Shown here: piece after piece, positions 1 through 10,754 of the stretch
Position numbering within the stretch: the stretch's first letter is position 1
Layout of the letters: the number at the start of each line of letters is the position of its first letter
Origin: Ichthyophis bannanicus
Lineage: Eukaryota; Chordata; Amphibia; Gymnophiona; Ichthyophiidae
NCBI GenBank assembly: GCA_033557465.1
Contig: CM066033.1
Location: 590,394,438-590,458,437, forward strand
Direction: 5' to 3'
DNA length: 64,000 nt
Notes under the pieces: generated by a model
Seen by the model: only the letters and a program-made list of their open reading frames with translations
What the model was told of the DNA's origin: nothing
The model's database searches: none
Position numbers and translations under genes: made by a program

Positions 1-1109
1 ATGTATGGCACAAATAGGACACTGCAGGGAATCCTATACTACTGTTATCCATGTTGGAGTACCGTGCCCAACTGCAAAATTCATCCTCACCCAACTCGAT
101 CCTCATTTGTCAGTTGCTTCTACATAGCTACCAGTCCCTTCCCTTCTCTTTACGTCATTATTTCTGCTAATCCTGCCTGGCTGTCTCTATTACAGAAATG
201 GGTTCTCCTTGCATCAGCATCTCCATCTCAGCCCCAATGAGCCCCCAGTGAGTTTGAATTACACAGTGCAGGAAGAGCTTGTTGATCTAATGGTTTCAAA
301 TCTTAAGACTTGAGACAGTGAGAACAAGCTTTTTCAGCACAGTGTGATGTAAATCTACTGCAAGATGGTACATTGCAGATGCAAGGATAGTCCATTTTTG
401 CAACCAAGGCAGCCAGGACTGTAAGCATAATTTTGGAGGAGAAAATCCTAGGAGCCAGGGTCCAATTTCTAGGAGACATAACAATCTGATACCTCAGATT
501 TGTCGACTCCTGTCCCAAGTAAACCAAAAGCAAGAATAGGATGATTGAGCAAAAAGAAATGCCTCCAAGTGGTGCAGTCAAAACCCATACATGAATTCAA
601 CAGATAATCTGCAGCCAACAGATGATTCTGAGCCAATTCAGAACAGTTAGAGCTATTCTGCAAAGAATGGGCAAATATTGCATTATTCCACTATGTAAAA
701 TTGGTAGACATTTATCCTAAGCTACTTATGATGGCTTTTATTGTTGTCAAGGGGGCTTGCACTAGATTTTGAGCGGAGTGCGAGGACAATCAAGACACAC
801 TGGTTTGATTAAACTAATATTTCTCTTAATTATTCTTTCACAAGTATGTTGTGTAGGTCAATGAGAAACTCCTACTCTTCATGTATTTTGAAAATGAGAG
901 GTGTGAAAATGTAAACATTTAGAATATCATACACATTTAGCTTGTGTGAGCAGATTATTTAACGACTCAATCACTGTTGCCTGATTTTCGTTCTGAATAT
1001 CAAGTTCTGAAAGTTAATGCATTTTGCTTTTTTTTTTTTTTTTTTTTACATAATGTGAAAAATGCAAGTGTATGAACACTTAGAAGGCTCTGTATGCCTG
1101 GATTTTACA
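1..1109. other. Unassigned AT-rich sequence
   Basis: I see no gene or recognisable repeat here. Open frames are short (under about 95 codons) on both strands and show no family signature. A poly-T run lies at about 1028-1047. It could be the reversed poly-A tail of an old retroposed sequence, but no body can be identified beside it. Confidence 0.5.
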
Positions 1110-1578
1110 TTAAAACATTTTTTTTCTAATCCTAGAATATGGTTGCTCTTCATTTTGTGTTCGCAGGTGTTGTGAAGCAGGCAACAACCCGAGGTTCGGG
1201 ATGTGGTTTTGTAGGTAGGAGCACAAGGTGGGATGATCTAGTTTTTCCAAAGGAATGTTAGCTTCAGTAAATGCTTCAACCAATTCAAATACAGCCATAT
1301 TGCGCACGTCCCTCGCTTCCATGCTACGTGAAAAAACATTCCCGTAACCGTCACCTGCTTTTTTGCCTTTCTATCCAGTGCTTCTTCAGCTGCTTTTCTT
1401 TTGGAAGCATGAACTGAGATTCCAAGTGCCTGTCAATACTTCCTTTCCTGGTGTGATCAACAGTAACGTTACAGTACGAACAAAATAATTTTCCAGAATC
1501 GGCATGTAAAGTTCCCTTTGGATACCGCTTAGCTCGTTCTGCACAAGAGACATGTTCAGCTTTATTCAATATCGACAT
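1110..1578 (-). pseudogene. CGGBP1-like / hAT-derived zinc-finger fragment, frameshifted
   Basis: Two minus-strand frames in series resemble the two halves of CGG-repeat-binding protein 1, a small protein derived from a hAT transposase. The upstream frame (1578-1351) has a BED-like C2H2 segment: LFCSYCNVTVDHTRK, then a histidine in IDRHLES. The downstream frame (1322-1110) has EANIPLEKLDHPTLCSYLQ, the conserved segment that follows in CGGBP1. A frame change separates them at about 1323-1350, so no continuous product is made. It may be a decayed hAT element N-terminus or a retrocopy of a CGGBP1-like gene. No introns and no hAT catalytic domain are visible. Family assignment rests on motif order recognised by eye. 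Confidence 0.6.
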
Positions 1579-1616
1579 TATTGATGCACTTTGACATAAT
1601 TCAATTTTTAATTCAG

Positions 1617-1801
1617 ACTAAATGCTCCCAAATTGAAGCACCCTGCCTTCAAATTATGGTGGTGGCAAAGAGCAGCTCAATTTGTGGTAGAAGAGATTGA
1701 AGCACCCTGCGCAGTTCTTTTTATCAGGGCCAATAGATGACATCAGAAGGGCTGCTCCCGAACCTGCTCTCTCACCCCTCCGCGGGAATCAGGCTTTAAG
1801 T
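1617..1801. repeat. Local tandem-repeat units flanking DIRS-A (left part)
   Basis: The block beginning AATGCTCCCAAATTGAAGCA at 1620 recurs at 7836, and a shorter piece (ATTGAAGCACCCTGC) recurs near 1690. A second shared block, around GCTCCCGAACC..CTCTCTCACCCC, occurs at about 1755-1790 and about 7885-7915. Removing DIRS-A places these copies side by side as an imperfect local tandem array of roughly 90-180 bp units. The array therefore predates the DIRS insertion. Confidence 0.65.
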
Positions 1802-1850
1802 AAATAGTAATTAGATCTTACCTGCTAATTAGTGTTCCTGAAGGAACAAC

Positions 1851-1971
1851 AGTCCAGTCCCTTTACTTCTGGGTTACGCAACCCTTCCAGCAGCTTGGAG
1901 GCTGAGCCCAACCTTTTTGGGGGTGGAGCGGTATAAATACCCCTGGGACCACCCACCAACTCCAGTATTCG
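1851..1971. repeat. DIRS-A left inverted terminal repeat
   Basis: Near-perfect inverted match to 7698-7817. It contains TATAAATA at 1932-1939 on the plus strand, reading inward from this end. The extra outer 50 bp (1802-1850) is not part of the repeat. That outer part is instead reproduced in reverse complement inside the internal complementary region. Confidence 0.9.
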
Positions 1972-2230
1972 AATGAAAAAGCAGACTTATAACGGCATAC
2001 ATTAACCTCAACCAATAACTCAATACTCTGAACAATAGAATATATATATTTTTTTTTTTCCCCCGGAAAATATAGAAGGAGAGGAGGAACGGCAACGGAC
2101 GGAGGAAGTGGCTGCTTCTATCCAGTCCGGGCTTCCCCTGCACTCCCTCCCGCTGACCCAGCTCCGTGCTCGGTCCAGCGCTCCTCCATGAACGTGAGGA
2201 CTTGTCAGTTGCCGGAACCGGGTGGGATCA

Positions 2231-2328
2231 GGGACTGGACTGTCGTTCCTTCAGGAACACTAATTAGCAGGTAAGATCTAATTACTATTTCCTTATCGTC
2301 ACTCCAGTCCAGTCCCTTTACTTCTGGG
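2231..2328. repeat. DIRS-A internal complementary region
   Basis: 2231-2290 is the reverse complement of the element's left tip (about 1802-1860). 2291-2328 is the reverse complement of the right tip (about 7795-7835). The two halves meet exactly as the ends would meet in a circle, including the shared AAA. In DIRS elements this region serves as template for completing and joining the ends of the circular DNA. It lies just past the recombinase stop codon at 2344. Confidence 0.92.
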
Positions 2329-2343
2329 ATGTGCCAGAGCAGT

Positions 2344-3840
2344 TCAACCCTGGGTGGGATCCGGCAAACTGGTCCGAAGAACCGCTATCCCGAACCGAGC
2401 ATCCGCAGTGCTCTGTACGTCCAGCCTATAGTGTTTGGTGAAGGTATGCAGCGAGGACCACGTCGCTGCTCTGCAAATATCCAGCGGAGGGACAAGACTG
2501 AATTCCGCCCAGGAGGTCGCCTGTGCCCGAGTGGAGTGAGCCCTCAGCCCCACTGGGACCTGTTTCCCCTTGAGAATGTAGGCGGAGGCAATTGCCTCTC
2601 GGATCCACCTGGAGATCGAGGCCTTTGCCGCCGCCTCCCCTTTGTGTGGACCTCCGAACTGGATGAACAGGCGGTCTGACTTCCGGAATGGTGCCGTGCG
2701 AGCTAGGTACCGTTTCAAGACTCTCTGGACGTCTAGCAGGCGCAGCTTGTTATTCCTTCCCTCCTGCCCCTTGGCCGCGAAGGCCGGCAGGGTGACTGTC
2801 TGGTTCACATGAAAAGGAGAGATAACCTTGGGTAAGAAGGACGGCACTGTGCGCATGACCACCTTGTCCTTTAGGAAGGTCAGGAAAGGAGGCTGGGCGG
2901 AGAGCGCCTGGAGCTCCGAAACCCTCCTGGCCGAGCAGATCGCTACCAGGAAAACTGTCTTTAGGGTCAAATCCTTTAAGGAAGCTCTCTTCACTGGCTC
3001 AAAGGGCTCCCCGACCATGGCATTCAGCACTAGGTTAAGGTCCCAAGGGGGGGGGACCACCCTCCGCTGAGGGCGTAGCCGACTAACTGTCCTCAGGAAC
3101 CTGGATACGTCCGGGTGCTCTCCTAAGGGTTTGCCCCGGACCTTGCCTCTATAGCAAGCGATCGCCGCTAGCTGGACCCGTAGGGAGCTGTGCGCCAGGC
3201 CCTTATCAAAACCTGCTTGTAAGAATTCCAGGACCTCTGGGACAGAGGCCGAGAGAGGTTTCCGTCGATGCTCTGTACACCAGGCTTCGAAAATGCGCCA
3301 GACCCTTACATAGGATAAACAGGTCGAGCGCTTCTTCGCCTTCAGCAGTGTCGAGATCACTGCTCCTGAGTAGCCTCGTTTTAGGAACCGCGCCCTCTCA
3401 ATAGCCAGGCCATAAGCGAGAATCGATCCACGTGAGGCATGCGAACCGGACCTTGCCTCAGCAGGTCCCTTTTGTAAGGGAGCCGCCACGGGGGGGTCGG
3501 CGATCAACCTCACCAGATCCGCATACCAGGGGCGGTGAGGCCAATCCGGGGCTATGAGGACTACCAACCCCTGGTGAGACTCCACCCGCTGCAGCACCTT
3601 TCCGATCAGAGCCCACGGAGGGAACACATATAGTAGTCCTTTGGGAGGCCACCTTTGAGACAGGGCATCCAAGCCCTCGGACATTCTTTCCTTCCTTCGG
3701 CTGAAGAATCTGTCTACTTTGGCTGTAGAGAACCGCGCCATGAGGTCCATGACTGGGATCCCCCAGCGGGCCACTATCTGTTCGAAGATCTCCTGATCTA
3801 GTTCCCACTCCCCGTGGTCTATCTTGCATCTGCTGAGGAA
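2344..3840 (-). CDS. DIRS-A methyltransferase-like domain and tyrosine recombinase
   Basis: This open frame continues from the end of RNase H. The first part (about 3790-3540) is the DIRS methyltransferase-like domain, with PVMDLMARFSTAKVDRF and LLYVFPPWALIGK. The tyrosine recombinase follows, beginning near LLKAKKRSTCLSYVRVWRIF. Catalytic signatures are visible: arginine in CSARRVSELQAL (about 2915-2940), HSTR in RAHSTRAQATSW (about 2521-2536), and the nucleophilic tyrosine in FTKHYRLDV (codon at 2428-2430). The frame is unbroken to its stop at 2344. By analogy with known DIRS elements, the recombinase integrates the circular DNA at short matching sequences. Confidence 0.88.
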   Translation of the reverse strand, partial: FLSRCKIDHGEWELDQEIFEQIVARWGIPVMDLMARFSTAKVDRFFSRRKERMSEGLDALSQRWPPKGLLYVFPPWALIGKVLQRVESHQGLVVLIAPDWPHRPWYADLVRLIADPPVAAPLQKGPAEARSGSHASRGSILAYGLAIERARFLKRGYSGAVISTLLKAKKRSTCLSYVRVWRIFEAWCTEHRRKPLSASVPEVLEFLQAGFDKGLAHSSLRVQLAAIACYRGKVRGKPLGEHPDVSRFLRTVSRLRPQRRVVPPPWDLNLVLNAMVGEPFEPVKRASLKDLTLKTVFLVAICSARRVSELQALSAQPPFLTFLKDKVVMRTVPSFLPKVISPFHVNQTVTLPAFAAKGQEGRNNKLRLLDVQRVLKRYLARTAPFRKSDRLFIQFGGPHKGEAAAKASISRWIREAIASAYILKGKQVPVGLRAHSTRAQATSWAEFSLVPPLDICRAATWSSLHTFTKHYRLDVQSTADARFGIAVLRTSLPDPTQG

Positions 3841-5190
3841 GTCGGCCGTGACGTTGTCCTCGCCCGCCACGTGCTGAGCTGAAAGAGCTAGTAGATTGTG
3901 CTCCGCCCACCGGAAGAGGACGTCTGCCTCCTTCTCCAGGGCCGGACTGCTGGTGCCCCCTGGTGGTTTATGTAGGCCACCGCCGTGACGTTGTCGGAAA
4001 GGACGCGTATAGCTTTTCCTTGAACTAAGGCCGAGAACGCCTTGAGCGCCAGCGTGACGGCCCTCAGTTCCAGTCTGTTGATGGGCCACTGAGACTCCAC
4101 CGGTGTTCAGCGGCCCTGGACGAACTGGTCCTCGCAGTGTGCTCCCCAGCCTGACAGGCTGGTGTCCGTTGTCAATAGTAACCACAGATGAGTTTCGAGG
4201 GGCATCCCGCGGTACAAATTGCTTGGACACCGCCACCAGAGAAGGGACTGTTTGGTCCTCGGGGCGCAAGGTAACTGCATTGCCAGAGGATGATGCTGAG
4301 GAGACCATCGACGTAACAGTGCCCGCTGAAGCGGACGCATGTGTGCCCTGGCCCATGGGACTACCTCTATCGCCGCCGCCATAGTTCCCAGAAGCTGAAG
4401 ATAATGCCAAGCCGAGGGACTTCGCCTGCCGAGAAACTGCATGACTAGTCGCCTCAGCTCTCTTGATCTTGATCGTGACAGGAAGACCTTGCCCCTGAGA
4501 GTGTGGAATCTTGCCCCGAGGTACTCTAGGTCCTGTGAGGGAGTCATCCTGCTCTTCAGGCGATTGATGATCCACCCCAATTCTTCTAGAACCTGAACCA
4601 CTCTGGCCGTTGCCGCATGACTTTCCTCTTGTGACTTTGCTCGGATCAGCCAGTCGTCCAAGTAGGGGTGCACTAATATTCCCTCCTTCCGAAGGAAGGC
4701 CGCCACTACCACCATCACCTTGGTGAATGTCCTGGGGGCCGTAGCTAGTCCAAAGGGTAGGGCCTGGAATTGAAAGTGGCCTCTTGGCACTGCGAATCTC
4801 AGGAATTGTTGATGGGATTTCCTGACCGGGATATGAAGGTAGGCCTCTGTCAAGTCGAGGGACGTAAGGAACTCCCCTCCCCTTACAGCCGCTATGACTG
4901 AGCGTAGGGTTTCCATCCGGAAGTGTGGTACCCTGAGGCAACGGTTGACATGCTTTAGATCCAGGATCGGACGGAAGGAATCTTCCTTTTTTGGCACTAC
5001 GAAGTAAATCGAGTATCGACCAGAGCCGCACTGGTCTGGTGGAACTGGGACCACCGCCCCTAGAGCTATTAGTCGGGCAAGAGTTGCCTCTATTGCCGCC
5101 CCCTTTGCTGGGGAACCGCAGGGCGACTGAACAAACGCTGGAGGAATTTGTTTTGAAAATTCGAGAGCATAGCCTTCTCTGATTACCTCT
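3840..5190 (-). pseudogene. DIRS-A reverse transcriptase-RNase H, broken in RNase H
   Basis: The RT fold is readable from about 5190: YFVVPKKEDSFRPILDLKHVN, then LTSLDLTEAYLHIPV (motif A), LPFGLATAPRTFTKVM (motif B) and PYLDDWLI (YLDD catalytic motif, about 4650-4664). RNase H follows with TDTSLSGWGAH. It meets an in-frame TGA at 4107-4109, where related copies have tryptophan, and resumes in the same frame with INRLELRAVTLAL. A second lesion, a frameshift in the C5 run near 3950, moves the reading into the recombinase frame at ADFLSR. The open frame extends upstream to 5513 and so overlaps gag, as is usual in DIRS elements. Confidence 0.85.
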
Positions 5191-5286
5191 AGGACCCATT
5201 GGTCGGACGTGACACGGGACCAGGCGGGAAGGAACAGCCTCAGGCGACCGCCTAGTGGCTGTCCTTCCTCCTGGGCCCCCGTCATC

Positions 5287-6794
5287 TCATTGTTGTTTTC
5301 TGGGTCCCGAGAAGGAGGAGGAGGCCCCAAAACCCCGTCCTGCCCCCCGAAAACCTCTGAAGCCTTGTCCCTTCGAGGGAAAACGGCCCCTGGGAAAGGA
5401 GCCTGACCTGGCTGGACGAAATCTCCGCGAGTCCCTAGGTTGGGAGCGCACCGGGACTGGAGGGCGCCCTTGTTTTGGTCTATCTTCCGGGAGCCTGCCT
5501 CCCTTTGACTCACCCAGGTCCTTAACTATTTTCTCCAGATCCTCTCCAAATAAGAGTTTCCCCTTAAAGGGGAGTCGGCTCAAGCGTGACTTCGAGGACG
5601 CGTCAGCTGCCCAATTTCGTAGCCACAGGTACCGTCTAGCTGCCACGACTGAGGCCATGTTCTTGGCTAGGCTTCTGATGAGGTCATAGTGACTGTCCGC
5701 CAAGTAGGCCGCTCCGGACTCCACCTTCGCCGAGTTGGCATGTAACTCGCCCGTTGAGACCTCTGACTGGAGCTGTTGTGCCCACCGTAAACAGGCCCGG
5801 GCCACCCAAGCTCCCGACACGGAGGCCTGCAAGGCGATGGCGCTTACATCAAAGGCTTGTTTCAGGAGCGTATCCAACTTCCTGTCTTGCGCGTCCTTTA
5901 GGGCCGAACTGCCCTCCACTGGTATCGTGGTCTTCTTGGTAACTGCTGATACCGCTGCATCTACTCTGGGAGATTTTAGCAGCTCTTTATCTGCCTCTGG
6001 GAGCGGGTATAACCGAGACATGGTCCTGACTCCCCTTAAGCTTGATTCAGGCTGGTCCCATTCTTCCTGGATCATCTGGCGCACGACCCTGTGGATAGGG
6101 AAGACCCTTTGGGATTTCCTGAAGGCCTGGATTAAGGGGTCCTCCAACTCTTCTTCCTGCGAGGGCGTGTCTGAGGCCACATTGAGGACCTTTAGGGACT
6201 CATTAATTAACGCCGGGAGCTCCTCACGGCGAAAGACCCCGACTACCCGTGACTGATCTTCTTCCGGGATCTCTCCTTCTTCTAGCTCCTCTTCATCCTC
6301 CTCCAAGTCTTTAAATGAGCTATCCTCCTCCGGAGTACCCTGGGATAGGGATGCTAGGAGCTCTTCGCCGCCCAGACGTGGGCGCTTAGCAGGGATACCG
6401 GCGTCCTGAATGGTAGCCCCGGGGGCACTAGCTGATTTGTCCTCTGCTGGCGGGACAGCCTCTTCTGCCCCCCGGCCCTGCTTACGTAGGCAGTAGGCCT
6501 TATGGAGTAAGAGGATGAAGTCAGGAGAGAAAAATTCTCCAGGCCCCCCGCACTGGCGTGGGGGGAGGGTAAAGGCTGAGGAGGCATAGGCAGGTCCGCC
6601 GGAGTGGAGATAGGAAACTGGGACTCCCCTTCTCCTTCCAGAGGATTGCCTGATCCCTGGGAGGGCTGCGACATGGCCAGGCTAATCTCCTGTTCCACTG
6701 ATGCAGCCTCCGCGGCACAGCTCCTGCAGATTCCTGACTCTGCGGAGGTGCCCCTGCGCGTCCCACAGGAAGGACACCGCGGCTTGGATGCCAT
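5287..6794 (-). pseudogene. DIRS-A gag-like ORF1, one frameshift
   Basis: Structural protein of the element. The start is set at the ATG at 6794, which opens MASKPRCPSCGTRRG, a CxxC..CxxC zinc motif. A low-complexity Pro/Ser region follows. The frame shifts at a C6 run (6544-6549). It then continues through KRPRLG (a basic, NLS-like patch), an acidic stretch (EEDEEELEEGE), a helical core and an Arg/Gly-rich C-terminus ending at 5287. The total is about 500 codons, typical of DIRS gag. Its end overlaps the start of the RT frame. The single homopolymer indel is the only lesion I see. Confidence 0.75.
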
Positions 6795-7697
6795 GGAAAG
6801 AGAGAGAGCCGGGGCTTCTCTTGTGCGCGGCGAAACCAAGGAAGTAAATCAAATCCCTGATAAAGCAAATAGCCTATAATGCTTTCCTAATATGGAACCA
6901 AGGCTAGAGAAGTGAAAATAAACAGCTTAACTTAAAAATTAAAATAAAATTAAAATTAGCTTCAATCTGAAGAATATGTGCCAAAAATTATGCACAAGCA
7001 AACCCCCCTGCCACCATAAACTCTGTACTTGCGGTTAGAAGTTCTTCCGAAGCTGTGCAGAGGGCCGATTCAGCAATCTCGGGCCGTAGGCTCCACACGT
7101 GGTAGGCCTCAACCACGTGGAGCTCGACCCGGGGAAAAGAACGACTGTGCCTTTGCGGCGCTGGGAGAGGAGAGCCAGGGCCGGGAACACCCTCCAGCGC
7201 CAGAGGCGGCTTCCTCCCGCTGACGCCGAACGATCTCCGCGGGCCTGCTGCGATCGCGGCTCCGGGGCTCAACTCCGCGTCCCTTCGGTCAGGAGCGGGA
7301 CAAACGGAGGAGGCTAGGCGCGGCGTGCCTCCAGCGCTCAGCCACCGGGGGGCTTCGGCGCGAGGCAGCACAGGACTCTGCCGAGGAAATGCGGGGTAAG
7401 CCCGGAGCAGCCGCGAGAGGATCCTGACTTGTCCTCCTCGCTGCCGCCGGTGAAAAACTCTCCTCCGACGTCCGTCCCCGGGGGGGGGGGGGGGAGGAGA
7501 GAGAAGGCAGGAGAACAATTTAAAGATACAGAGACAAAATAAAATTCAATACTCAAAATAAAGGAATTAAAAGAGTTTAGAATTAACACTAAGTTCAATT
7601 AAGATTAAAACTAAAGTAAAATTAAAGTAAAATTTAAAGAAAGGGGGACTCCAGTAAGCCCTAGGCTTACGGAACCCTCCAGCTGCTTGGAGGCTGA

Positions 7698-7817
7698 GAA
7701 TACTGGAGTTGGTGGGTGGTCCCAAGGGTATTTATACCGCTCCACCCCCAAAAAGGTTGGGCTCAGCCTCCAAGCTGCTGGAAGGGTTGCGTAACCCAGA
7801 AGTAAAGGGACTGGACT
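7698..7817. repeat. DIRS-A right inverted terminal repeat with TATA box
   Basis: Inverted copy of 1851-1971. On the minus strand it carries TATAAATA (plus-strand positions 7729-7736), upstream of gag and pointing into it. This end is therefore the likely promoter for the element's transcript. Transcription from it has not been shown; this is inference from position and motif. Confidence 0.85.
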
Positions 7818-7835
7818 GGAGTGACGATAAGGAAA

Positions 7836-7925
7836 TGCTCCCAAATTGAAGCACCATGCATGCGCAGTTCAGGTCAGCAGCTCCCGAACCAGCTCTCTCA
7901 CCCCTTCGCGGGAACTTCACATTTT
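7836..7925. repeat. Local tandem-repeat unit right of DIRS-A
   Basis: Starts with the same CTCCCAAATTGAAGCACC block as 1622 and continues with the GCTCCCGAACC..CTCTCTCACCCC block seen at about 1755. It is the right-hand part of the repeat array that DIRS-A interrupted. Confidence 0.65.
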
Positions 7926-8679
7926 TCATGGAAGATGGCCAAATTCACGGAAAATGCCATGGCCGAGAAATCGTGAATTAAGTTGGTCCCTATACATGAG
8001 TAAAGCACAAGTATCTTCAATTCAAAGAATAAAGCCATATGAAATTCCCCTCTTAAGCAGCAAAAACTGTTAGGTATCGACAAGAAAGAATTACAAGTAA
8101 GCATTTCTATGCAGCAACTTACAATGCAATCTGTAAGAAATATATTGACTGCTTCTAAAGCAACTATGGCTTTTGTCAGTAAGTCAATGAAGTCTATGTT
8201 AAATACCACAATTTTTAAATTGATTTTTAAACTTCTACTGAATGAAGTGCTTATAAAAGGTGCTTCATTGACAGCCTAAGTACAGATTGACACGATGCAA
8301 GGCTTCCTCATATCACTAAGTACCTTTTTAAAATGAATCACCTCTAGGTATGAAATGGCAATTCGGACTCCAGGGCTGAAACTATCAATTATGCTAATTT
8401 GTGCACATTCTAATAATGTTTTCCAATGATATGGGCATTTGTATACTGCCATGCAAAAGGAACCTTGGTTCATTCCTCAGCTCTGTTTCAGTCCTTAAGG
8501 CTGACCAGGACTGCATATGCTTTGAAAGCAATGCTGGGAATCTCAGTCACTGCATATCTGTGTCATTTAGGACTTCATTTATTAAGTTGTTTTCCCTATA
8601 TATACAGTTTAGAGACCCCTGGTCATAGTGTATGTTTCAATGAAAACCTAAATTAACAGAAACCATCATAACCTATACA
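7926..8679. other. Unassigned AT-rich sequence
   Basis: No recognisable gene or repeat. Open frames on both strands are about 100 codons or shorter and lack family motifs. Confidence 0.5.
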
Positions 8680-10309
8680 TACACTTGTGGTCAACATTAT
8701 TGGCACCCTTGCAGTTCAACCCCTTAATGTCAAATATCTCCTAAAAAAAAAAAACGTAGTCAGTGAAATGGCTTTGGACAATATGCACCCATATTTAAGA
8801 GAGACACAAAAAAATCAAATAAAATGAGACCCATTAAAAAAGGAAATAGTAGGAAAGCGTATAAAAACTGGATCATTGCCAAGACATGATTACTTGCACC
8901 CTTATGAACAGTTCATAACAGTTTTTACAGAAGAACCACTTTCCCACTGCAGTAAAATTAAGACATACCTGTGATCGTTAGTATCCACATGACTTGAATC
9001 AATCAATAGCTCTAATGTTTAAAATGGCCACATTCACTCCCTGTTCCATTTTCACAATGGTGAAGACAACAAGAGAGCTTCCTGAGACCGTCAGAAAAGC
9101 CATTATCACCAAACATCAAACTTCAAAGGGGCACAAGGCCATCTCCAAAGATCTTGGGATTCCTTTGTCTACAATTCACAATGTTAAGAGGTTTTCTGCT
9201 CACAGAACTGTCAAGAACCTCCCAGGATGTGGTGGGAAGAGAAAAATTAATCCAAGAAGTCTTCAAAGATTAGTACAACCTGTTGGAAAAACACCACGTG
9301 CAACATCCAAAGAGCTTAAGGCTGACCGGGAGCAATCTTGAGTGGTGGTTTCAACTCACACGATATGCTCCACACTAAACAAAGAAGGAATTCATGGGCG
9401 AAGGCCAAGGAGAACTCCACTACTTAGAGATGGACATAAAAAGAAATGCCTGATTTTTGCCCAAACCCACCTTGAGAAACCAGAATCCTTCTGGGAAAAT
9501 ATTCTGTGGACAAATTTAACCAAAAACCTGAGCTCTTTGGCAGTGCAGAACAGCAATACATTTGCAGGCGAAGTAATGAAGCTCATACCAAAAAACACAC
9601 CCTTCCTACAGTTAAATATGGTGGTGGTTCCATAATGTTGTGGGGCTGTTTGGTGCCTCAGGAACTAGAAGCCTGGAACATATTAAAGGAATCATGAAGT
9701 CAAGAGAACGACCAAGGTATTTTGAAGTGAAATGTACTACCTAGTGTCAGAAAGCTTGGTTTGGGTCAAAGGTCATGTGTCCTCCAGCAGGACAATGACC
9801 CAAAACATACATCCAAAAGTACAAAAGAATGGTTAAAAAGGGAACAAATGGACTGTTTTAAACTGGCCAGGAATGAGTTCTGATCTCAATTCAATCGAGA
9901 ACCTTTGGAAAGAGCTGAAATTTGCCATTGGTAAAAGAAATCCTGGAAACATTCATAAGATGGAACACATCACAGGTGAAGAGTGGGAAAAACTACCAGC
10001 AGACAGATGTACGAAACTTATAGATGGCTACAGGAAACGTTTAGAGGCTGTTATCAGTGCCAAGGGTTATGCAACCAAATGTTAGTGAAAGGTGCTGCCA
10101 TTAAACCTGTCCAGGTCATATTTTGGGGGGGTTTTCCCCCCTCAGAAATTACTATGTCTAAGATGCAAACATCTTTTTTGTTGTATACCTTTGAACATAC
10201 TACTAAAATAGTATGACGACATACAACTGGAATATTTCCAATTATTTCTCAAGATATTGTATACAACATATCTAAAATGCAAGGGTGCCAATAATGTTGA
10301 CCACAAGTG
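8680..10309 (+). mobile_element. Tc1-type DNA transposon, inactive
   Basis: Terminal inverted repeats are obvious: CACTTGTGGTCAACATTATT begins at 8682, and its reverse complement ends at 10309. They continue into GGCACCCTTGCA, giving about 30 bp of outer repeat. The left flank has the TA target dinucleotide (8680-8681); the right side reads CA, so one base of the duplication has probably mutated. The length of about 1.6 kb is normal for vertebrate Tc1 elements. The enclosed transposase gene is decayed. Confidence 0.92.
8994..10085 (+). pseudogene. Tc1 transposase, multiply broken
   Basis: Cut-and-paste DDE transposase of the Tc1/mariner superfamily. The N-terminal paired-type helix-turn-helix is readable (KTTRELPETVRKAIITKH and SKDLGIPLSTIHNVK). 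The frame then stops at 9339-9341 and changes twice more (9342-9635, 9506-9697). The second catalytic aspartate block is recognisable near 9785 ([10 protein letters not shown]). The glutamate block is at 9885-9920 (DLNSIENLWKELK). The first aspartate block reads WTN where active elements have WTD, so this catalytic residue is lost as well as the frame. Confidence 0.88.
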
Positions 10310-10754
10310 CAGCACTAAGTTTGATAACATTTTTCTGCAATTTTTAATGAATAATTTTTCAAGGTTTTTTTTTGTTTTTTAAAACAGCCTCAAAATAAGA
10401 AAAAAATGGATATAGCATGTGGAAAAGTCTGGATATTCTTGCAGTTCATTCACTGCTATTGTTTTTAAGTTGTCTCAAAGAAATAACTAATTCACTCTAA
10501 GTATCAAACCCCCATCGATAATAATGGATATCAATACATAAAATAATAAAATAAAAACTCTACTTCACTCATAAGAGGATGGAAATGGTCTCAGACTTTC
10601 CAGCACTATTGTTGCAAACGTCCTACGAATCAGGACTAATGGTGCTTATTTGCATCAACGACCAATCCACTCATATGAAATCAAATGGAATCAATCGTAT
10701 CATTTCTAATCCAATTTAGTCCCAAATAAGCAGATGCTTATCTGAATATATGTT
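10310..10754. other. Unassigned sequence between Tc1 and the Penelope-like element
   Basis: AT-rich, with no clear coding content. It may include extra 3' sequence of the Penelope-like element, whose shared inverted segment begins at about 10755, but I cannot set a boundary. Confidence 0.4.

Larger units (their letters stand above)
1802..7832 (-). mobile_element. DIRS-A: structurally complete DIRS-type retrotransposon
   Basis: This tyrosine-recombinase retrotransposon reads on the minus strand in the order gag, reverse transcriptase, RNase H, methyltransferase-like domain, tyrosine recombinase. Its ends are about 120-bp inverted repeats (1851-1971 against 7698-7817) with different outer tips. 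A 98-bp internal complementary region just past the recombinase stop is the reverse complement of right tip joined to left tip, the DIRS hallmark. AAA stands at both junctions (1802-1804 and 7833-7835), with no target duplication. Only a few lesions are visible: a gag indel, one stop and one frameshift in RNase H. It is a fairly young but inactive copy. Confidence 0.93.

Noticed and set aside
4107..5199. N-terminal half of the 951-codon minus-strand frame as a protein
   Set aside because: Here the frame is an off-register reading of the RT coding sequence. Only its part after about 3930 carries real domains (methyltransferase-like and recombinase).
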